The notes: a model not told the origin generated them from the letters alone. A stretch of DNA of 56,212 bases from Ophiocordyceps camponoti-saundersi (nom. inval.) (GCA_003339415.1 PDHQ01000231.1:1-56212), one strand, 5' to 3'; counted from the first letter of the stretch, positions 15,615 through 28,825 are shown. Numbers and translations are program-made.

Positions 15615-16455
15615 GATATACTATAAGTTAAGGTATAAAGGGTAAAAATAATAATTATATTATTAGCGGTAAGGATAAGCCTAAAGGAGTATTATTAATT
15701 AAGTATAATAAGGGCGTAAAGGTTTATTACTAAGCGTAAAGTAATATAAGCTATAGCTAATATAGCTTAAAAATAATTAATATAAGTAATAAACTTAGGT
15801 ATTAAGTAAGCGTAGCGGCTAGGGACTCTTTTAATATAAGTATAAGTAAGTAAAGCGATAGTTTATTTTTTTTAACTATTATATATAAATTATAAATAGC
15901 CTAGCGTAAATATATATTTATAGCGAATAAATATTTTTCTTAAAAGTATTATTTTCGCTATAATTTATACGCCTTATAAGCCGCTTTATAGCTTTATTAA
16001 TACTTAATATTATAGCTATTATAAAAATCTTAAATATAAGGTATATATAAATATTTTACTTTTTATAATATAGTAATATTATTATTATTTAAGTCTCCTT
16101 TTATAATATATCCGCTTATTATATAAAATAATAATTATAGCTAACTAAATAATATATTAATAAAGTAAGAAAATAACTTAATAAATATAGAAAGCTTAAA
16201 AAATAATAGCGATAAAAGATAATAATAGTAATAATAATAAAAATAGAAATAATAATATAAGAAATAATAATAAGAATATATTAATAAGCTAATAAATTAA
16301 TAAGTATAAATATAAAAATTACTTAGCGAGAAAAATAATATAACTAGCTTAAAGAGAAAAAGGAAAAGCGGAGAAAAAAAAATTTTCTATATAAGGGATA
16401 TTTTAACTTATACCTTATACGCGTATATACCGCGGCCAGAAATACTTTTTTCCCT

Positions 16456-16467
16456 AAAGTAGCGGGG
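16456..16467 (+). other. Putative polypurine tract of X2
   Basis: The purine-rich run AAAGTAGCGGGG ends 2 bp before the right LTR. X1 has AAAATAGCGGGA at the matching place. This is where a plus-strand primer tract is expected, and it supports plus orientation for family X. Confidence 0.5.
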
Positions 16468-16469
16468 TA

Positions 16470-16718
16470 TATAAGGGATTTAAGCTACGCTTAAATAGCT
16501 AAATTATACAAAGGTGCTTAGTTAAGTCTACGTATATAATAAGCGTAAAGTATATATAAATATATATAATTAGTTAGCGCTATACGCGGGCCGCGCGTAA
16601 GCTATATATTAATTATAACTTTTAGTATATATATTATATATATTTTAAAACCTTTTAAGTTAATTTATATTAATAAAGTTAGCTTTATATAAAAGTATTA
16701 AAATATGAAACTTTAATA
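16470..16718 (+). repeat. 3' LTR of X2 (249 bp)
   Basis: It aligns with 2,531-2,779 and the other X LTRs, beginning TATAAGGG and ending TTTAATA. The following CTTTA is the right-hand target duplication; the left copy reads TTTTA. Confidence 0.9.
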
Positions 16719-19096
16719 CTTTATAATATATAGCTTATAAAACGTAGCGTGAATATTAAGCTTTATAAACTAGCAGGCGCTAAAAAGGCTATAAAGTATC
16801 TTTTTAATAAGAGGAAAAAAATATTAGTTTTATTCCGTTATTTTATTTAAAATATAATAGTTAATATAAAAACGCTACTTATTATTAAGCTTCTTAGTAA
16901 GTAAGATAGGGCCGGCGGCGGATAAAAAGCTAGCGCGGATTTACCTTTTATTTACTAAGTTAGTAATTTATTTATAAATTTCGAGAAGATATTTATAAGA
17001 TATATTATAAAGCGGCCTTTAAAGTAAGGGAAGTAAGAAGCTATTAGGCTATTAGCAAAGCTAGATATAATAATTATAATTACCGCGGTAAAGGGGTAAA
17101 ACGCTCGCCTTCTCTTTATTAAAAAAGTTAGCAAAGTCTAACGCCTTAAAAGGAAATAAAAAAGTCTTAGTTAAGGAGGATATAATAATATATAATATAC
17201 GAGAAATATCTTATAAACTAATAGTAAAAAACTAATAGCTTATCTATTATTAAAACTTATATTAAATAAAGGCTATAAAGATAGAGCTAAAGATAGCTAT
17301 AATAAGGTAATTAACCCGCTAAGATTTAGAATAAGAGATAACTAAGTTATTAGCAAAATATATTATAATTTCCCGCTTATTAAAGTATAGTAAGATATTA
17401 TTACGCGCTATTAAAAAAAAGCTAAGAATTAAATCTTAAGTAAAGCTTAAGATTAAATATATTATAATAAGTAATTATTAATTATTAATATTAGCTGTAA
17501 AATAAAGAGATTAATAAATAGATAAATAAAGCTTTAAGCGTATATATTACTAATAATATATTTATCTTATAATATAAATTACTTATAAGTAAGGGAGGGG
17601 AATTTACTTAAGCTAATAATATTAAATAAAAAATTCGCTTATAATAGCATAATAATTATAGCTATTATTCGCTTATATAATAATAAAAAATATAAAATTT
17701 ATAAATAAAAGTAAAAAAAGGTAAATTTATATTTTAACTAATACTTATAAAATAATTATCTAATATTTTATAAGCTATAATATTATATAAGTCCTTCCCT
17801 TAGAAAAGATTTATTATAAGGGGGACTTATTTCCTTAAGTTAAAGTAAGGTCCTCCTCCTTTTTTATAATATTAGCAAAATAAACTAAAAATATAAAAAG
17901 TAAAGGGTTAAGTTTATACTTATACGAGAAATAGCTAATATTATTATAATAAAAGTAATAGCTATTAACGTATTATTTCGCGATTTTATTATTATTAACT
18001 TAGGCCGCCTAGTAACGGTTTTTATTATTATAACTAAACTAGCTGCGAGAAGGAGGACCGCTATACTTATTAAAACGTAGCTAAGTACTAGTTTAATATA
18101 TATTAGTTATTAAAATATCCGGGGATAGCTTAGGAATATAAGGTAAAAATATCTAGCTTTTATTTTTAAGGCGGAATAACTTAATATTTATAATAATAGT
18201 ATAGATTTATATAATAATAATAATATACTTAGTTAGGGGGATATTACGCCTTATATAATATTAGTAAAGGGCTAGGGTAAAAATATAATAAAAGTATTTA
18301 ATTTTAATTTTATTAGCTTACTTAATATTATTTGCTAAAATAAGCTTAGCTTTAAAGCGGATAAGGAAGTTAAAAAAAAACTTAGAAATACCTTATATAA
18401 GGTACTTTAATTTTATTATAATAGTTTAGCGCTAATATAAGTTAGTAAATATAATATTAAGGTAGCTTATAAAGTAATTAAGATTATACTTATATTCGCT
18501 ACTTTACTTAAAAAATAAAGCTACCTTAGCTTAAATTATAAAAAAACGGTATTAAGGTAAGAATACTTATTAGTTATAAGCGTTATTAATAAAAGCTTAG
18601 TTTACTTATAGCTTATAAGATATAAAAGAGCGCTATATTAGAAAAAAATCCTTATTACTATTAAATAAGAACCTAATTAGTAGTAGCTTATAATAAGGAT
18701 ATAACTATTATTATTTAAATAGCTATATAAACTTATATTACTAGCGTATAAGGTTTTATAGTTTTATAATTATAGCTTATTACTTTAAAAGTTAGGCGAT
18801 AGTAGCTTATTAAGTATTAGCGTTATTTATAGTTAAAGTTAATTTACTATTAAGGTTTAATACTTTAATATTTCTATATAAAGCTAACTTTATTAATATA
18901 AGTTAACTTAAGAGGTTTTAAGATATATATAATATATATACTTAAGGTTATAATTTATATATAGCCCGCGCGTAGCTTATATATAGCGCTAACTAATCGT
19001 ATATACTTATATATACTCCGTGCTTATTATATATATAGACTTCACTAAGCACTTTTATATAACTTAGCTATTCGAGCATAGCTTAAATCTTTTATA
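16719..19096 (-). mobile_element. Gypsy element X3, right fragment with 5' LTR
   Basis: The reverse complement matches the left half of X2 (about 2,531-4,890): LTR, gag region and the start of pol. It continues in the fragment at 1,971-2,530 across the X2 insertion. No clear target duplication could be assigned because the partner LTR is missing. Element sense is minus, and like its relatives it is saturated with RIP mutations. Confidence 0.88.
18848..19096 (-). repeat. 5' LTR of X3 (249 bp, reverse)
   Basis: The reverse complement aligns end to end with the other four full X LTRs and is the same 249 bp long. Neighbouring sequence (TTTAC on the left, ATATA on the right) shows no duplication; the left side is element interior. 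Confidence 0.88.
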
Positions 19097-19334
19097 ATAT
19101 AATATTTAATTTTAATTAAACATAAAATAATATTAATTAAAGGGTAGCAGATTATATTAAAGTTAACTAATTTAAATATATATTAAAAAATATTATTAAA
19201 GTTTAATATACTTTTAATTTAAATTTATTAAAATAAAAGTTAAAGCTAAAAATAAAGCTAAAAGTAAAGAATAAAGTAATAGCTTAAATACTTATTTTTA
19301 TTATATTAATATTTAATTAATTAATTAATTAATA
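19097..19334. other. A+T-rich spacer with (TTAA)n
   Basis: I see no gene here. The spacer ends in a short (TTAA)n run near 19,314-19,333 that touches family A copy 2, in the place where copy 1 has (ATA)n. A few CpA/TpG survivors are present. Confidence 0.6.
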
Positions 19335-21185
19335 TTTATATACTAATATACTTTATATTACTTAGAACTATCTTATATATATTCTAAAAGGAGGAGAAAC
19401 TAAAAAGCTTAAAATAAAACCCTCCTCTTAAGTATTACCTAAGCTTTAAGTTAAACCTTACTTATATTTAATACTTTATATATTTAATAAGTTAAGTATT
19501 AACTAGTAATTAAAAAGCCGATATTTCCCCTAAAGTAAACTTTATAATAGTAAGAGTACGCGTAAACTAAGTCTAATATAAAGTTTATATAGCTTACTTA
19601 TCCTCTTAGTTATTATTATTATTATAAATTAAATCCCCGCGTTTAATTAAAATAGCTTTAATAATCTAATTAATTAAAGCCTTATTAGTATAGCTTAAAT
19701 ATATATAAAATTTTTATTATTTTATAATAAACTTTATAATAGCTAATCTCGAAAAATAACTAAATTATTATAGCGAAGCTATAAATAAGTATAAAATTAA
19801 AGTTAAAAAAGGAGGTATTATTATATTCGCTCTCTAATATTTCCGCCTTAGCTATTATTAATTTCTAGTTAGCGCTAAAAAGGGAGAAAAGGTAGTATAT
19901 ATATAATTCTAATTTATAAACTTTTTAAGTTAAGTAATATATATATTTTTTACCTAATCTTATATTACTCTTATTTTAAAGTAAAGTTAACTTTATTTAA
20001 AGTAAAACTTATAATAAAAAAAGTAATAATATAGTTTTTTCGTATAAGCTATAAAGTAAATAAATTTACTTTTTATATATAAAGTAGTAAAATATTTATT
20101 ATATTATAGCTTTATTATATAATATTTAATAATATATTTAAGTTAGTAATATTTAAAGTATTATTAAAGTTTAACTTTTAATATATATAATTTAGCGTTA
20201 AAAATCTCCGCTTATTTTATTATATTTTTATAATAAATTTAATTTATATTTATTATATTATTAATAATAATTATTAAAAAACTCCGCTAAGTTTTAAAAT
20301 AATATTTTTTTATATATAATTATATTATTAAGATTTTATTTAATAACTTAATCTTTTTTAAAAACGCTTCCTTATTATTTTATTATAAGGCCCGCGCTAA
20401 TATTTTTTTATAATAAAAGTATAATTTTTACTAGTTAAGTATACTTTTTTTTAAAAATAATATAAAGCTACTTTAAATTAAATTAGTACTTATAAATAAT
20501 ATCTTAAAATATTATTATAATATTACTATTAAGTAATTTCCTTATTATAAAAGCTTAATTTTATTTATAAAATTTATAATTAATATTTATTATTATTACC
20601 TTAAAGCTTTAAACTTAAAGCGGAGTAATAATAGAGTTAAAATAAATTATAAGCTATTATTTATATTATTTAAAAACTTACTTTTTAATAATTTTCTTTA
20701 GCGCTTTAGCTATAATTATAGTTTATATTAAAAAACTTCCGCTCCCCTTAAAGTTATAAAAAAGAGAGGAAATTATAGCTATAATAGCTAAGAAAATATT
20801 ATTAACTAATAAAATTAAAATAAAAAGGGCGCCTCCCTAAACTCTTTTAAGCTCCGCTATTTATTTAATAATTATTTATATAAAAATAAAAATATTTTTT
20901 AAAATAATTTTATTAATATTTACTTTAGCTTTTAATAAAATAATAAATATAATAAATTTTTAAATTTAAAGCTATTATAATTCGGAGTAAAGCTATATTT
21001 TAGGTAAAAAATTTTTATAGTTATAATTAACTTATATAGCGTTGCCCTCCCCCTTAGAATTACTCTAAGCGCGGCTTATTATTACTATAAGGTAATAAAG
21101 GGAGCGGAGTCCGCTTATAATATAAAGGTAAGAAGTCCGTATCCGCGTTACTATAAGCGCGAAGTTTATAGAATATATAAAAGTT
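19335..21185 (-). repeat. Family A repeat, copy 2
   Basis: It aligns with copy 1 from end to end (1,851 versus 1,849 bp) and is oriented the same way. It forms a large inverted pair with copy 3, separated by about 1.1 kb. It is heavily RIP-mutated, and no protein domain is recognisable. Confidence 0.8.
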
Positions 21186-22325
21186 AATTATATTAATATT
21201 AAGGAGTAAATTAAAGTAGGTAATAATTAGAGAAAATAAAAAAAAGGCGAATAGAGTTAAGGGAGCGGGTAAAGTAGAGGAGGTAAGTAATATAAAGAAA
21301 AATAAAGGAATAGTAAAAATATAAAAGTAAGGGAAATAGTAAAAAAAAAGTTAAAGCTTAAGCTAAACTTTATTTAAATACTAAAATCTTCTTTTATAAA
21401 GTTTATATTAGCAGCGTTAAAATATATAGCGGAGAGTAATAATAATAGCTTAAAAAATAAGCTTATAAAAATTAGAGGTATTATTAAGCGCGGAGGATAA
21501 GGTAAAAAGTAAGGTAAGAAAAAGGGTAAAAAAGCTAAATAAGCTAAGTAAGGCTAAGTAAAGTAAGGAGTAGAGTAAGAAGTAAAGTATAAAGTAAAGA
21601 AAGAACGGTAATTATATAGTAAAAATATTAAAAATTATCCCTAGCGCCTAAACCTTATATTTAAATATTATAATATATTTAAATATTATAATATATTTAA
21701 ATATTATAATATATTTAAATATTATAAAATAATATAAAAAAGTTAAATTAATAAAAGCGTTATAAGCGGAGAAATTATAAAATAAAAGGGCTTATAATAG
21801 CCTTATAATTAAGGGCCTTATTAAAGTTTTTATAATTTTAAATTAAACTTATAAAAAGTATAAATAAAAGCGTTTTTTTATAAGTAGTTAATTTATAATA
21901 TAAAATAAAAAAAGCTATTATTTTATTTTCTTTATTATTATAAGAGTAATAAAAAGTTATAATTATAAAAATATTATAAATATAAAGAAACTTAATAAGG
22001 CTAATTTTATTATTATAAAGCTAAGTTAAGGCGCTATTAAGGAATTTTAAAAAGCTTTAATAGATTTATAAAACATTATTAAGTTTTAATTAAGGCAGTT
22101 TATTAATAAAGTATTTAAAAAACTAGCTATACTTTTAAAGCTTTCCCTTCTTAAAGTTTTAATAAAGCTATTATTTTTTCTAAAAATAAGCTTCTAAAGT
22201 TTTACGAAATTAAAAGAAAATATTTAAAATTTATACTTAAATAGTAAAGAAAGATTAAAAGGATTTAAAAGGGATATAAGGAAAGTAAGGCTAACTTTTA
22301 TATTATTAATAAGTTATATATATTA
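21186..22325. other. Spacer between inverted family A copies
   Basis: Purine-rich on the plus strand from about 21,200 to 21,620, with runs of A/G that are unusual for this window. It then holds the 18-bp tandem repeat at 21,655-21,730. I recognise no gene, and no X, Y or Z sequence. Confidence 0.5.
21655..21730. repeat. 18-bp tandem repeat, ~4 copies
   Basis: The unit ATATTTAAATATTATAAT is repeated about four times with no change. Each unit contains the palindrome ATATTTAAATAT. The unit has no C or G, so RIP could not alter it. Confidence 0.85.
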
Positions 22326-24180
22326 AGCTTTATATATATTTTATAAATTCCGCGCTTAAAGTAATATAAATATAAACTTTTTATTCTTATATTATAAGCA
22401 GACTCTACTCCCTTTATTACCTTATAGCGATAGCTAGCCGCGCCTAGAGCGACTTTAAGGGGAAGGGCGACGCTATATAAGTTAATCGAACCGCGAAAAT
22501 TTTTCACCTAGAATATAGCTTTACTTTAAATTATAATAATTTTAAACTTAAAAGTTTATTTTACTTATTACTTTATTAAAAGCTAAGGTAAATATTAATA
22601 AGATTATTTTAAAAAGTATTTTTATTTTTATATAAGTAATTATTAAATAAATAGCGGAGTTTAAAAAAGTTCGGGGAGGTGCCCCCTTTACTCTAACTTT
22701 ATTAGTTAGTAATATCTCTTTAATTACTATAGCTATAATTTCCTCTTTTTTCTATAGCTTTAGGGGGAGCGGAATTTCTCTAATATAAGCTATAATTATA
22801 GCTAAAGCGCTAAAATAAACTATTAAAAAATAAGTTTTTAAGTAATATAAATAATAGCTTATAATTTATTTTAACTTTATAGCTATTTTACTCTAAGTTT
22901 AAGGCCTTAAAGTAATTATAATAAATATTAATTATAAGTTTTATAAATAAAGCTAAGCTTTTATAATAAGGAAATTACTTAATAATAATAATATAATAAT
23001 ATTTTAAGATATTATTTATAAGCTTTAATTTAATTTAAAGTAGCTTTATATTATTTTTAAAGAAAAGGTATACTTAATTAGTAAAAGTTATATTTTTATT
23101 ATAAAAAAAGTATTAGCGTAAGCTTTATAATAAAGTAATAAGGAAGCTTTTTAAAAAAAGATTAAGTTATTAAATAAAGTTTTAATATTATAATTATACG
23201 CGAAAAGATACTATTTTTAAACTTAATAGAGTTTTTTAATAATTATTATTAATAATATAATAAATATAAACTAGATTTATAATAAAAATATAATAATATA
23301 AGTAAAGATTTTTAATATTAAACTATATATATTAAAAGTCTAATTTTAGTAATATTTTAAGTATTACTAATTTAAATATATCGCTAAATATTATATAATA
23401 AAGTTATAATATAATAAGTATTTTACTATATTATATATAAAATATAAGTTTATTTACTTTATAGCTTATAAAAAAAGATTATATTATTATTTTCTTTATT
23501 AAAAGTTTTACTTTAAGTAAAGTTAACTTTATTTTAAGATAAGAGTAATATAAGATTAGGCGAAAAATATATATATTACTTAACTTTAAAAGTTTATAAA
23601 CTAAAGCTTTATATATACCGCCCTTTCTCCTTTTTTAGCACTAACTAAAAATTAGTAATAGCTAGGGCGGAAACGCTAAAAAGCGAATATAATAATACCC
23701 CCTCCTCTAACTCTAATTTTATACTTATTTATAGCTTTACTATAATAATTTAGCTATTTTTTAAAACTAACTATTATAAAGTTTATTATAAGATAATAAA
23801 ATTTTTATATATACTTAAGTTATATTAATAAGGCCTTAATAAATTAAATTATTAAGGCCGCTTTAATTAAATATAAAGATTTAGTTTATAATAATAATAA
23901 TAGCTAAGAGGATAAGTAAGCTATATAAACTCTATACCGGACCTAGTTTACGCGTATTTTTACTATTATAAAGTCCGCTTTAGGGAAATATTAGCTTTTA
24001 AATTATTAGTTAATACTTAACTTATTAAATATATAAGGTGCTAGGTATAGACGGGGTTTAACTTAAAGCTAAGGTAACGCTTAAGGGGAGGGTTTTACTC
24101 TAAGTTCTCCTATTTTTCCCCCTTTTAAAATATATATAAGATAGTTTTAAGCTATATAAGGTATATTAGCGTATAAATTA
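22326..24180 (+). repeat. Family A repeat, copy 3
   Basis: Reverse complement of copies 1 and 2 and parallel to copy 4; 1,855 bp. It is followed by an irregular ATT run (24,181-24,194) at the same end as the tracts beside the other copies. A minus-strand open frame at 22,298-22,507 overlaps its start, but it is a chance frame in RIP-mutated DNA and is not called as a gene. Confidence 0.8.
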
Positions 24181-24194
24181 TTATTATATTATTA

Positions 24195-24616
24195 GTAAAA
24201 GTATATAGTAATTCTTTTAAAAGTAAAGTAAATATAAGCTATAAGTTTTTTATTATAAAAGAGTTAATAGCTATAAATAACGCGATAAGATAGGTAAATA
24301 TTAATAAGGGAGATAAAGGTTTTAAACTTAATATAATAAAAAAGGGTAGCTTAGTATATATCGGAGATAATACGGAGGTATTTAAATTAAGTTATAGCTA
24401 GCTATTAAAAAATAAAGCTTTTAAGTTCCCCGCTTAGTAAAGTTAAAGTAGAGTAAATTATAATACTAAAGGCGATTATAAACCTAATAACTTTAATATA
24501 AATTTCTCTTACTTAAAGTAATAAAAAGCCTTAAGTCCCGCTCCTTCCGCCTTATACCTTATAAACTTTCCTTTCTCTATACTCCCCTTCTTACTTTATT
24601 TTCTTATATTATTTAA
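24195..24616. other. Spacer, no gene seen
   Basis: A+T-rich, with a pyrimidine-rich stretch near 24,540-24,600. No repeat partner in the window was recognised. Confidence 0.5.
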
Positions 24617-24847
24617 AATTACCCCTAGATAATAAGTATTATAGCTAAGATATATTAAGTATATAATAATATTAGTATTATAAATAAAGATTCTAAGCTA
24701 AGGAGAAAGGAAAGAAAAATAGGAAAAACTCTTATAGGCGAAATCTTAATAAAATATATAAAGGTATATGCTAATAAAAATAAGAGAGGGTATAGTAAAA
24801 TCTTAGGTAAGGGAAGTAATTATATTTTTTAGTAATTTCTCTTAAGG
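24617..24847 (+). repeat. Family C repeat, copy 1
   Basis: The reverse complement of 41,011-41,232 aligns here over about 230 bp, including a shared purine block near AAGCTAAGGAGAAAGGAAAG. Beyond about 24,850 the similarity fades. The nature of the repeat is unknown. Confidence 0.65.
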
Positions 24848-27842
24848 TCCTTTTTAGGTAATTTATAATAAAGTTATAATTTTCCTAAAAACTAAATATT
24901 AAGAATAATTATTTATAATTACTTTAATTATATAAAGTTTACTAATATAAACTTTATTTAAAATTATTATAAGGCTAGTTATAAGTTATAAAGTTTCTTA
25001 TATAGCTTATAGCTTTTATAAATATTATTAAGTTAAAAGATTTTTAAGGAGACTTAAGAAAATAATATATTATAAAAAAAGCGCTAAGGCGTATTTTTAA
25101 GGGAATTATAATATACTTACTTTTTTAGAGAAATTATAATAAAGCTTTTATTATTTTTATAAAGTTACTATTAAATAAGGGCTAGAGGTTAAGCGGACTA
25201 TAATAATTTAAAAAAGTAAAGTTTATTAAGAAAGCTAAACTTAGTATAACTTTATTATTTCTAAAACTCTAAGTAATCTTTTAATAATAAAAAGTATATA
25301 CTTTTATATAAAATATAATAATAGGGTTTTTCTCCTTTCTATATAAAGTAGTTTTCTTCTCCGCTATTATATAAAATAGCTATATAATATCTATATTTAA
25401 AAGGCTCCTAGTAATATTTAATAATATATCTAAATTGAAAGTATTTATAATATTATTTAAAGCGTATAAAGGCTTTATAAAGTTTATAATAAATTATTTT
25501 TATATTTATAATTACTTTATTAAAGTAAAGTTTATTTATACCTTTTATATTACTTAAGCTTATAATAAGATAAGTTTATAAGGCTTTTTTACTAATAATA
25601 CGCTAAAGTAAGAATACCTTTACCTAAATTATATTAACTTTATTTACCTTCTTAATAATATAAAATAGCGTATCGCGGTTATAATTAGCTACTAAAATCT
25701 AAATACTCTTAATAATAATAATTTAAATCTAGTATATATACTTAGTTTTTACTCTAAAAGCTAAGGCTACTTATTTATCCCTTATAATTAAATCCTTATA
25801 TTTTAAGTTAAATATAATAATAAAATTACTACTAAGAAATTAGCGCGTAGTAACTATTATAAAATATCTTATAGCCTTATTAAGTTTCTAGATAATTTCC
25901 TAAGGAGTAGGCGCTAGAACTTTATTAATTACTAAGATATCTTTTACTAAAATAAATACCTCCCTCTCTATTTTTACTAGAACTAGATATATAAGGGGCG
26001 CTATAAGGGGGGTTAAGTTCGGGGTAGAGTTTATAACTATATTAGCTTAAGTTAAAGCTTTAAGGGCGGAGTCCGATTCCTTACTTATTACTTTATAAAA
26101 GGTAGCTTTAATTAATTTCTAAATAATATAAGAAATAATAATAAATAAGCTAAATAAATCCTTAAAAGCTTTTTAGCGCTATTAAAGCTTAGTAAATATT
26201 ATATTAAAGATACCTTATATAAGGTAAAAATCTTATATAAAGATTACCTTAGTAAGTTTTTTATATATAAATTTTAAGATAAGATTTATTAAGGTTTAAA
26301 AAATATTAATAAATAAGTTATTAAAGTTAATAGCAGTATTATATTAATTTTTACCTATATACGGATATTATTAGAATTAGTTAAGCCTTTAAGTTTTATT
26401 ATAAAGTATTATTAGTATTAATAGCGAGCTAGGAGGCGGACCGCCTTATAACCCCGCGTTTAAGGCTATTCCTTTAGCAGAGTCAGACTCTAAGAGGCAG
26501 AAAATATTAAATTCTCACGATATTATAGCGTTAAGTATAAATAGGGACCCTAATTATTTAAAGTCGTGAAAAAGTTTTAAAGGAGATAACTTTAAGCTAA
26601 AGTTATTAAAATAGGGAAGCGGATAGTATTATTTTTCTTATATAAAGGCGGATTATTCTAAGAAATAATTAGTAAATAAGGTTAAAAAAATATAAAAAAA
26701 ATATATAACTATACTTTAAAAGATAAATAAGCTTTTAAAAAGTATTATATTAATTCTTTATTAGTATAATTATTTTTTAACTATAAAGTAAAGCTTAAGT
26801 TATTTAAGGTAACTATTTTAAAACTTTTTAAGTTTATTTTTATATTTTCTATAGTTTTATAGCTAAAAGTAATTAGTAAAAAATATAATAAGAATATAAT
26901 TATACTTACTAATTATATTCCTTTTAAGAAGATATATAATATTTAATTTAATATTTAAATAGTAATTTAAAAAGCTATTTTCCTAAAAGTAATTATTTTT
27001 ATATCTTAGGTTTAGTAAAATTATAGAAAGATAAAGTTAAAATGCTAGTAAGTTATTTTTTAAGCTATTTTAAAAAGTACTTTTCTAGCTTTTTTAAGCT
27101 CTTTATTATATAGGTCTTAAAAGTAATAGAATAAAAAGACTAAAAAGTAATTAGTAAGTATTTTAAAAAATAAAAAAAAATAAATACCTAGCTTTTTTTA
27201 AAGCTAGAAAATTCTATTTATAATTTTATAAGCTGATTAAAAATTTAATAAATAAAAAATAATTCTTTTAAACTTATTATATAAAAGTAGCCTTATAAAT
27301 AAATAGAAAGAGTTAAAAAACATTAAAAATAGATTTAAAATCTTTTAAAGCTTCCTATTTTTTATTAGTAAGGAATACTTTTTTATATATTTTATAATCT
27401 ATTAATTTTAAAACCTATTTTAAGGTAAAATAGAATTCTAATACTTTTTAAAATATAAAAAATATAAAAAATATAGAATTCTACCTTATAGTGTTATTTA
27501 TTTAATTTATTAGTAGTTAAATAAATAAATAATAAAGAAAAAACTTACTAATAATAACTTTTTTTTAAATTATTTTATATTTTTATTAGATTTTTACTTT
27601 AATAAACCTTCTTAAAAAAGCTATTTAAGTTTAATATTATATTTATAATAAGTAAAATATATTAAAGTTAGTAAAAAAACGTAATAAAAATAAATAATTA
27701 GTAGTAAATAGTAAAAAAATAAATAACTTACTATTATATTTTTATAAAATAGTATTTTTATCTAAAAGCTATTTTTATAAATTAAAGTTATTTAAAAAAG
27801 CTTTAAAAATATTTTATATTTTTAAATTAATAATATAAGCTA
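24848..27842. other. Unassigned RIP-mutated DNA
   Basis: About 3 kb without a recognisable gene. No X, Y or Z sequence was seen. Around 26,470-26,580 several CpA and TpG sites survive (AGCAGAGTCAGACTC, TCTCACGAT), so this small patch was mutated less or arrived later. The rest is as CpA-poor as the elements, which implies it was repetitive when RIP acted or lies within its spread. Confidence 0.45.
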
Positions 27843-27918
27843 GCTGTTTTAGCGTAATAGTTATATTTCTAAAATAACCTCTTTTTAAGAGGTAGTTAGT
27901 TCGAATCTAGCGAATAGT
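27843..27918 (+). other. tRNA-like (SINE head?) sequence, copy 1
   Basis: The start GCTGTTT pairs with the end GAATAGT over seven positions when G-T pairs are allowed. An A-box-like TAGCGTAATAG and a B-box-like AGTTCGAATCT are in place, and CCTCTT-TTT-AAGAGG forms a long variable arm as in Ser/Leu tRNAs. The anticodon arm is poor. The sequence resembles the element at 43,589-43,669. A decayed tRNA-derived SINE head is the likelier reading; a RIP-damaged tRNA gene is the alternative. Confidence 0.5.
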
Positions 27919-28825
27919 ACGGGGGCTTAGAGGACCCCTTAACTAAGGCAGCGTAGCTATATAGCGCTTATTAATAAACACGGCGGCCTAGATCAGGTTA
28001 GATAAATAATCTTCCCAGTATAAGGCTATTAGAAGGCTCCCCGCGAAGCGTAGCCGCGGGCGGCATATACTTTATATAATAGGGCGCTATACGGGTCCTT
28101 ATATTATTAAACCCCCTTATAAAGTTAAACTTCGATAGCTTACCCGAGGCTTATGATAGCTTAGTTAATTTAATTAATTTATAGCGCTAATACTTACTTA
28201 TATATATATATATAAGGGGGCCCTAAACTTTCTAACTTAAGTAGAGCGGAGCGAAGCGAACCTTATAGCAGACTTTTATAATAGCTATAGTAAAAGCGAT
28301 ATAGCTAGATTAACTATGCCCCTAAGCTATAATAAGCTTAATATACTAAACCGTCGCGTACCTTATTAGGACCCTAAAGGGGTGCTTAACTTAGTAATAT
28401 ATAGTTAATTAAGGGGGGTTTTACTTAGATAGTCTTTATTCGGGGTTTTTCTTATTAAGTCCTAAAAGACTTATTAGCTTTATATATAATAGAAGTTTTA
28501 GATACTTAGTATTAGGTTTTTAGCGTAATAATTAATTAAAATAATATAAGCTAAGTAGCGAATTTATCTAATAAATTTTTTAAAAAGGGGTTATTATAAG
28601 CTAAGGTATAAGCTTTTAAAAAGGTTTTATTATTAGTAATATTATTATAAGTAATATAAAAATAATATTATTAGTAAATAAATAAATTAAAGAATTATTA
28701 ATATATTTATTAATAAACTTTAAAGTAATAAAAATATAAAGATTTAGGTAAATAAGAATTTCTATATAAATATAATACTTAATATATAAATTCTATAAGT
28801 TATTAAAAAGCTAAAAGTTATTAAT
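27919..28825. other. Less A+T-rich patch downstream of tRNA-like head
   Basis: Positions 27,919-28,470 have clearly more G+C and contain surviving CpA/TpG (AACACGGCGG, GATCAGG, TTATGATAG). CCCCGCGAAGCGTAGCCGCG near 28,040-28,060 includes an imperfect GC-rich inverted repeat. No gene was recognised. This could be the body of the tRNA-headed element. From about 28,480 the sequence is again A+T-rich. Confidence 0.4.

Larger units (their letters stand above)
2531..16718 (+). mobile_element. Ty3/Gypsy LTR retrotransposon X2, interrupted by Y
   Basis: Two 249-bp LTRs (2,531-2,779 and 16,470-16,718) bound an interior that matches X1 (33,775-40,294) throughout. Removing the inserted element Y and one target-site copy leaves about 6.9 kb, close to the 7.0 kb of X1. 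Sense is plus: a gag-like frame lies near the left LTR, the RT motif lies near 5,057, and a purine-rich tract sits just before the right LTR. It is inserted antiparallel into the older copy X3. Near-total CpA loss has put stop codons throughout gag and pol, so this is a dead copy. Confidence 0.9.

Noticed and set aside
22298..22507. 69-codon minus-strand open frame
   Set aside because: It lies across the start of family A copy 3, in RIP-mutated DNA where TGA is nearly absent, so open frames arise by chance. It has no recognisable domain and no intact counterpart in the other copies.
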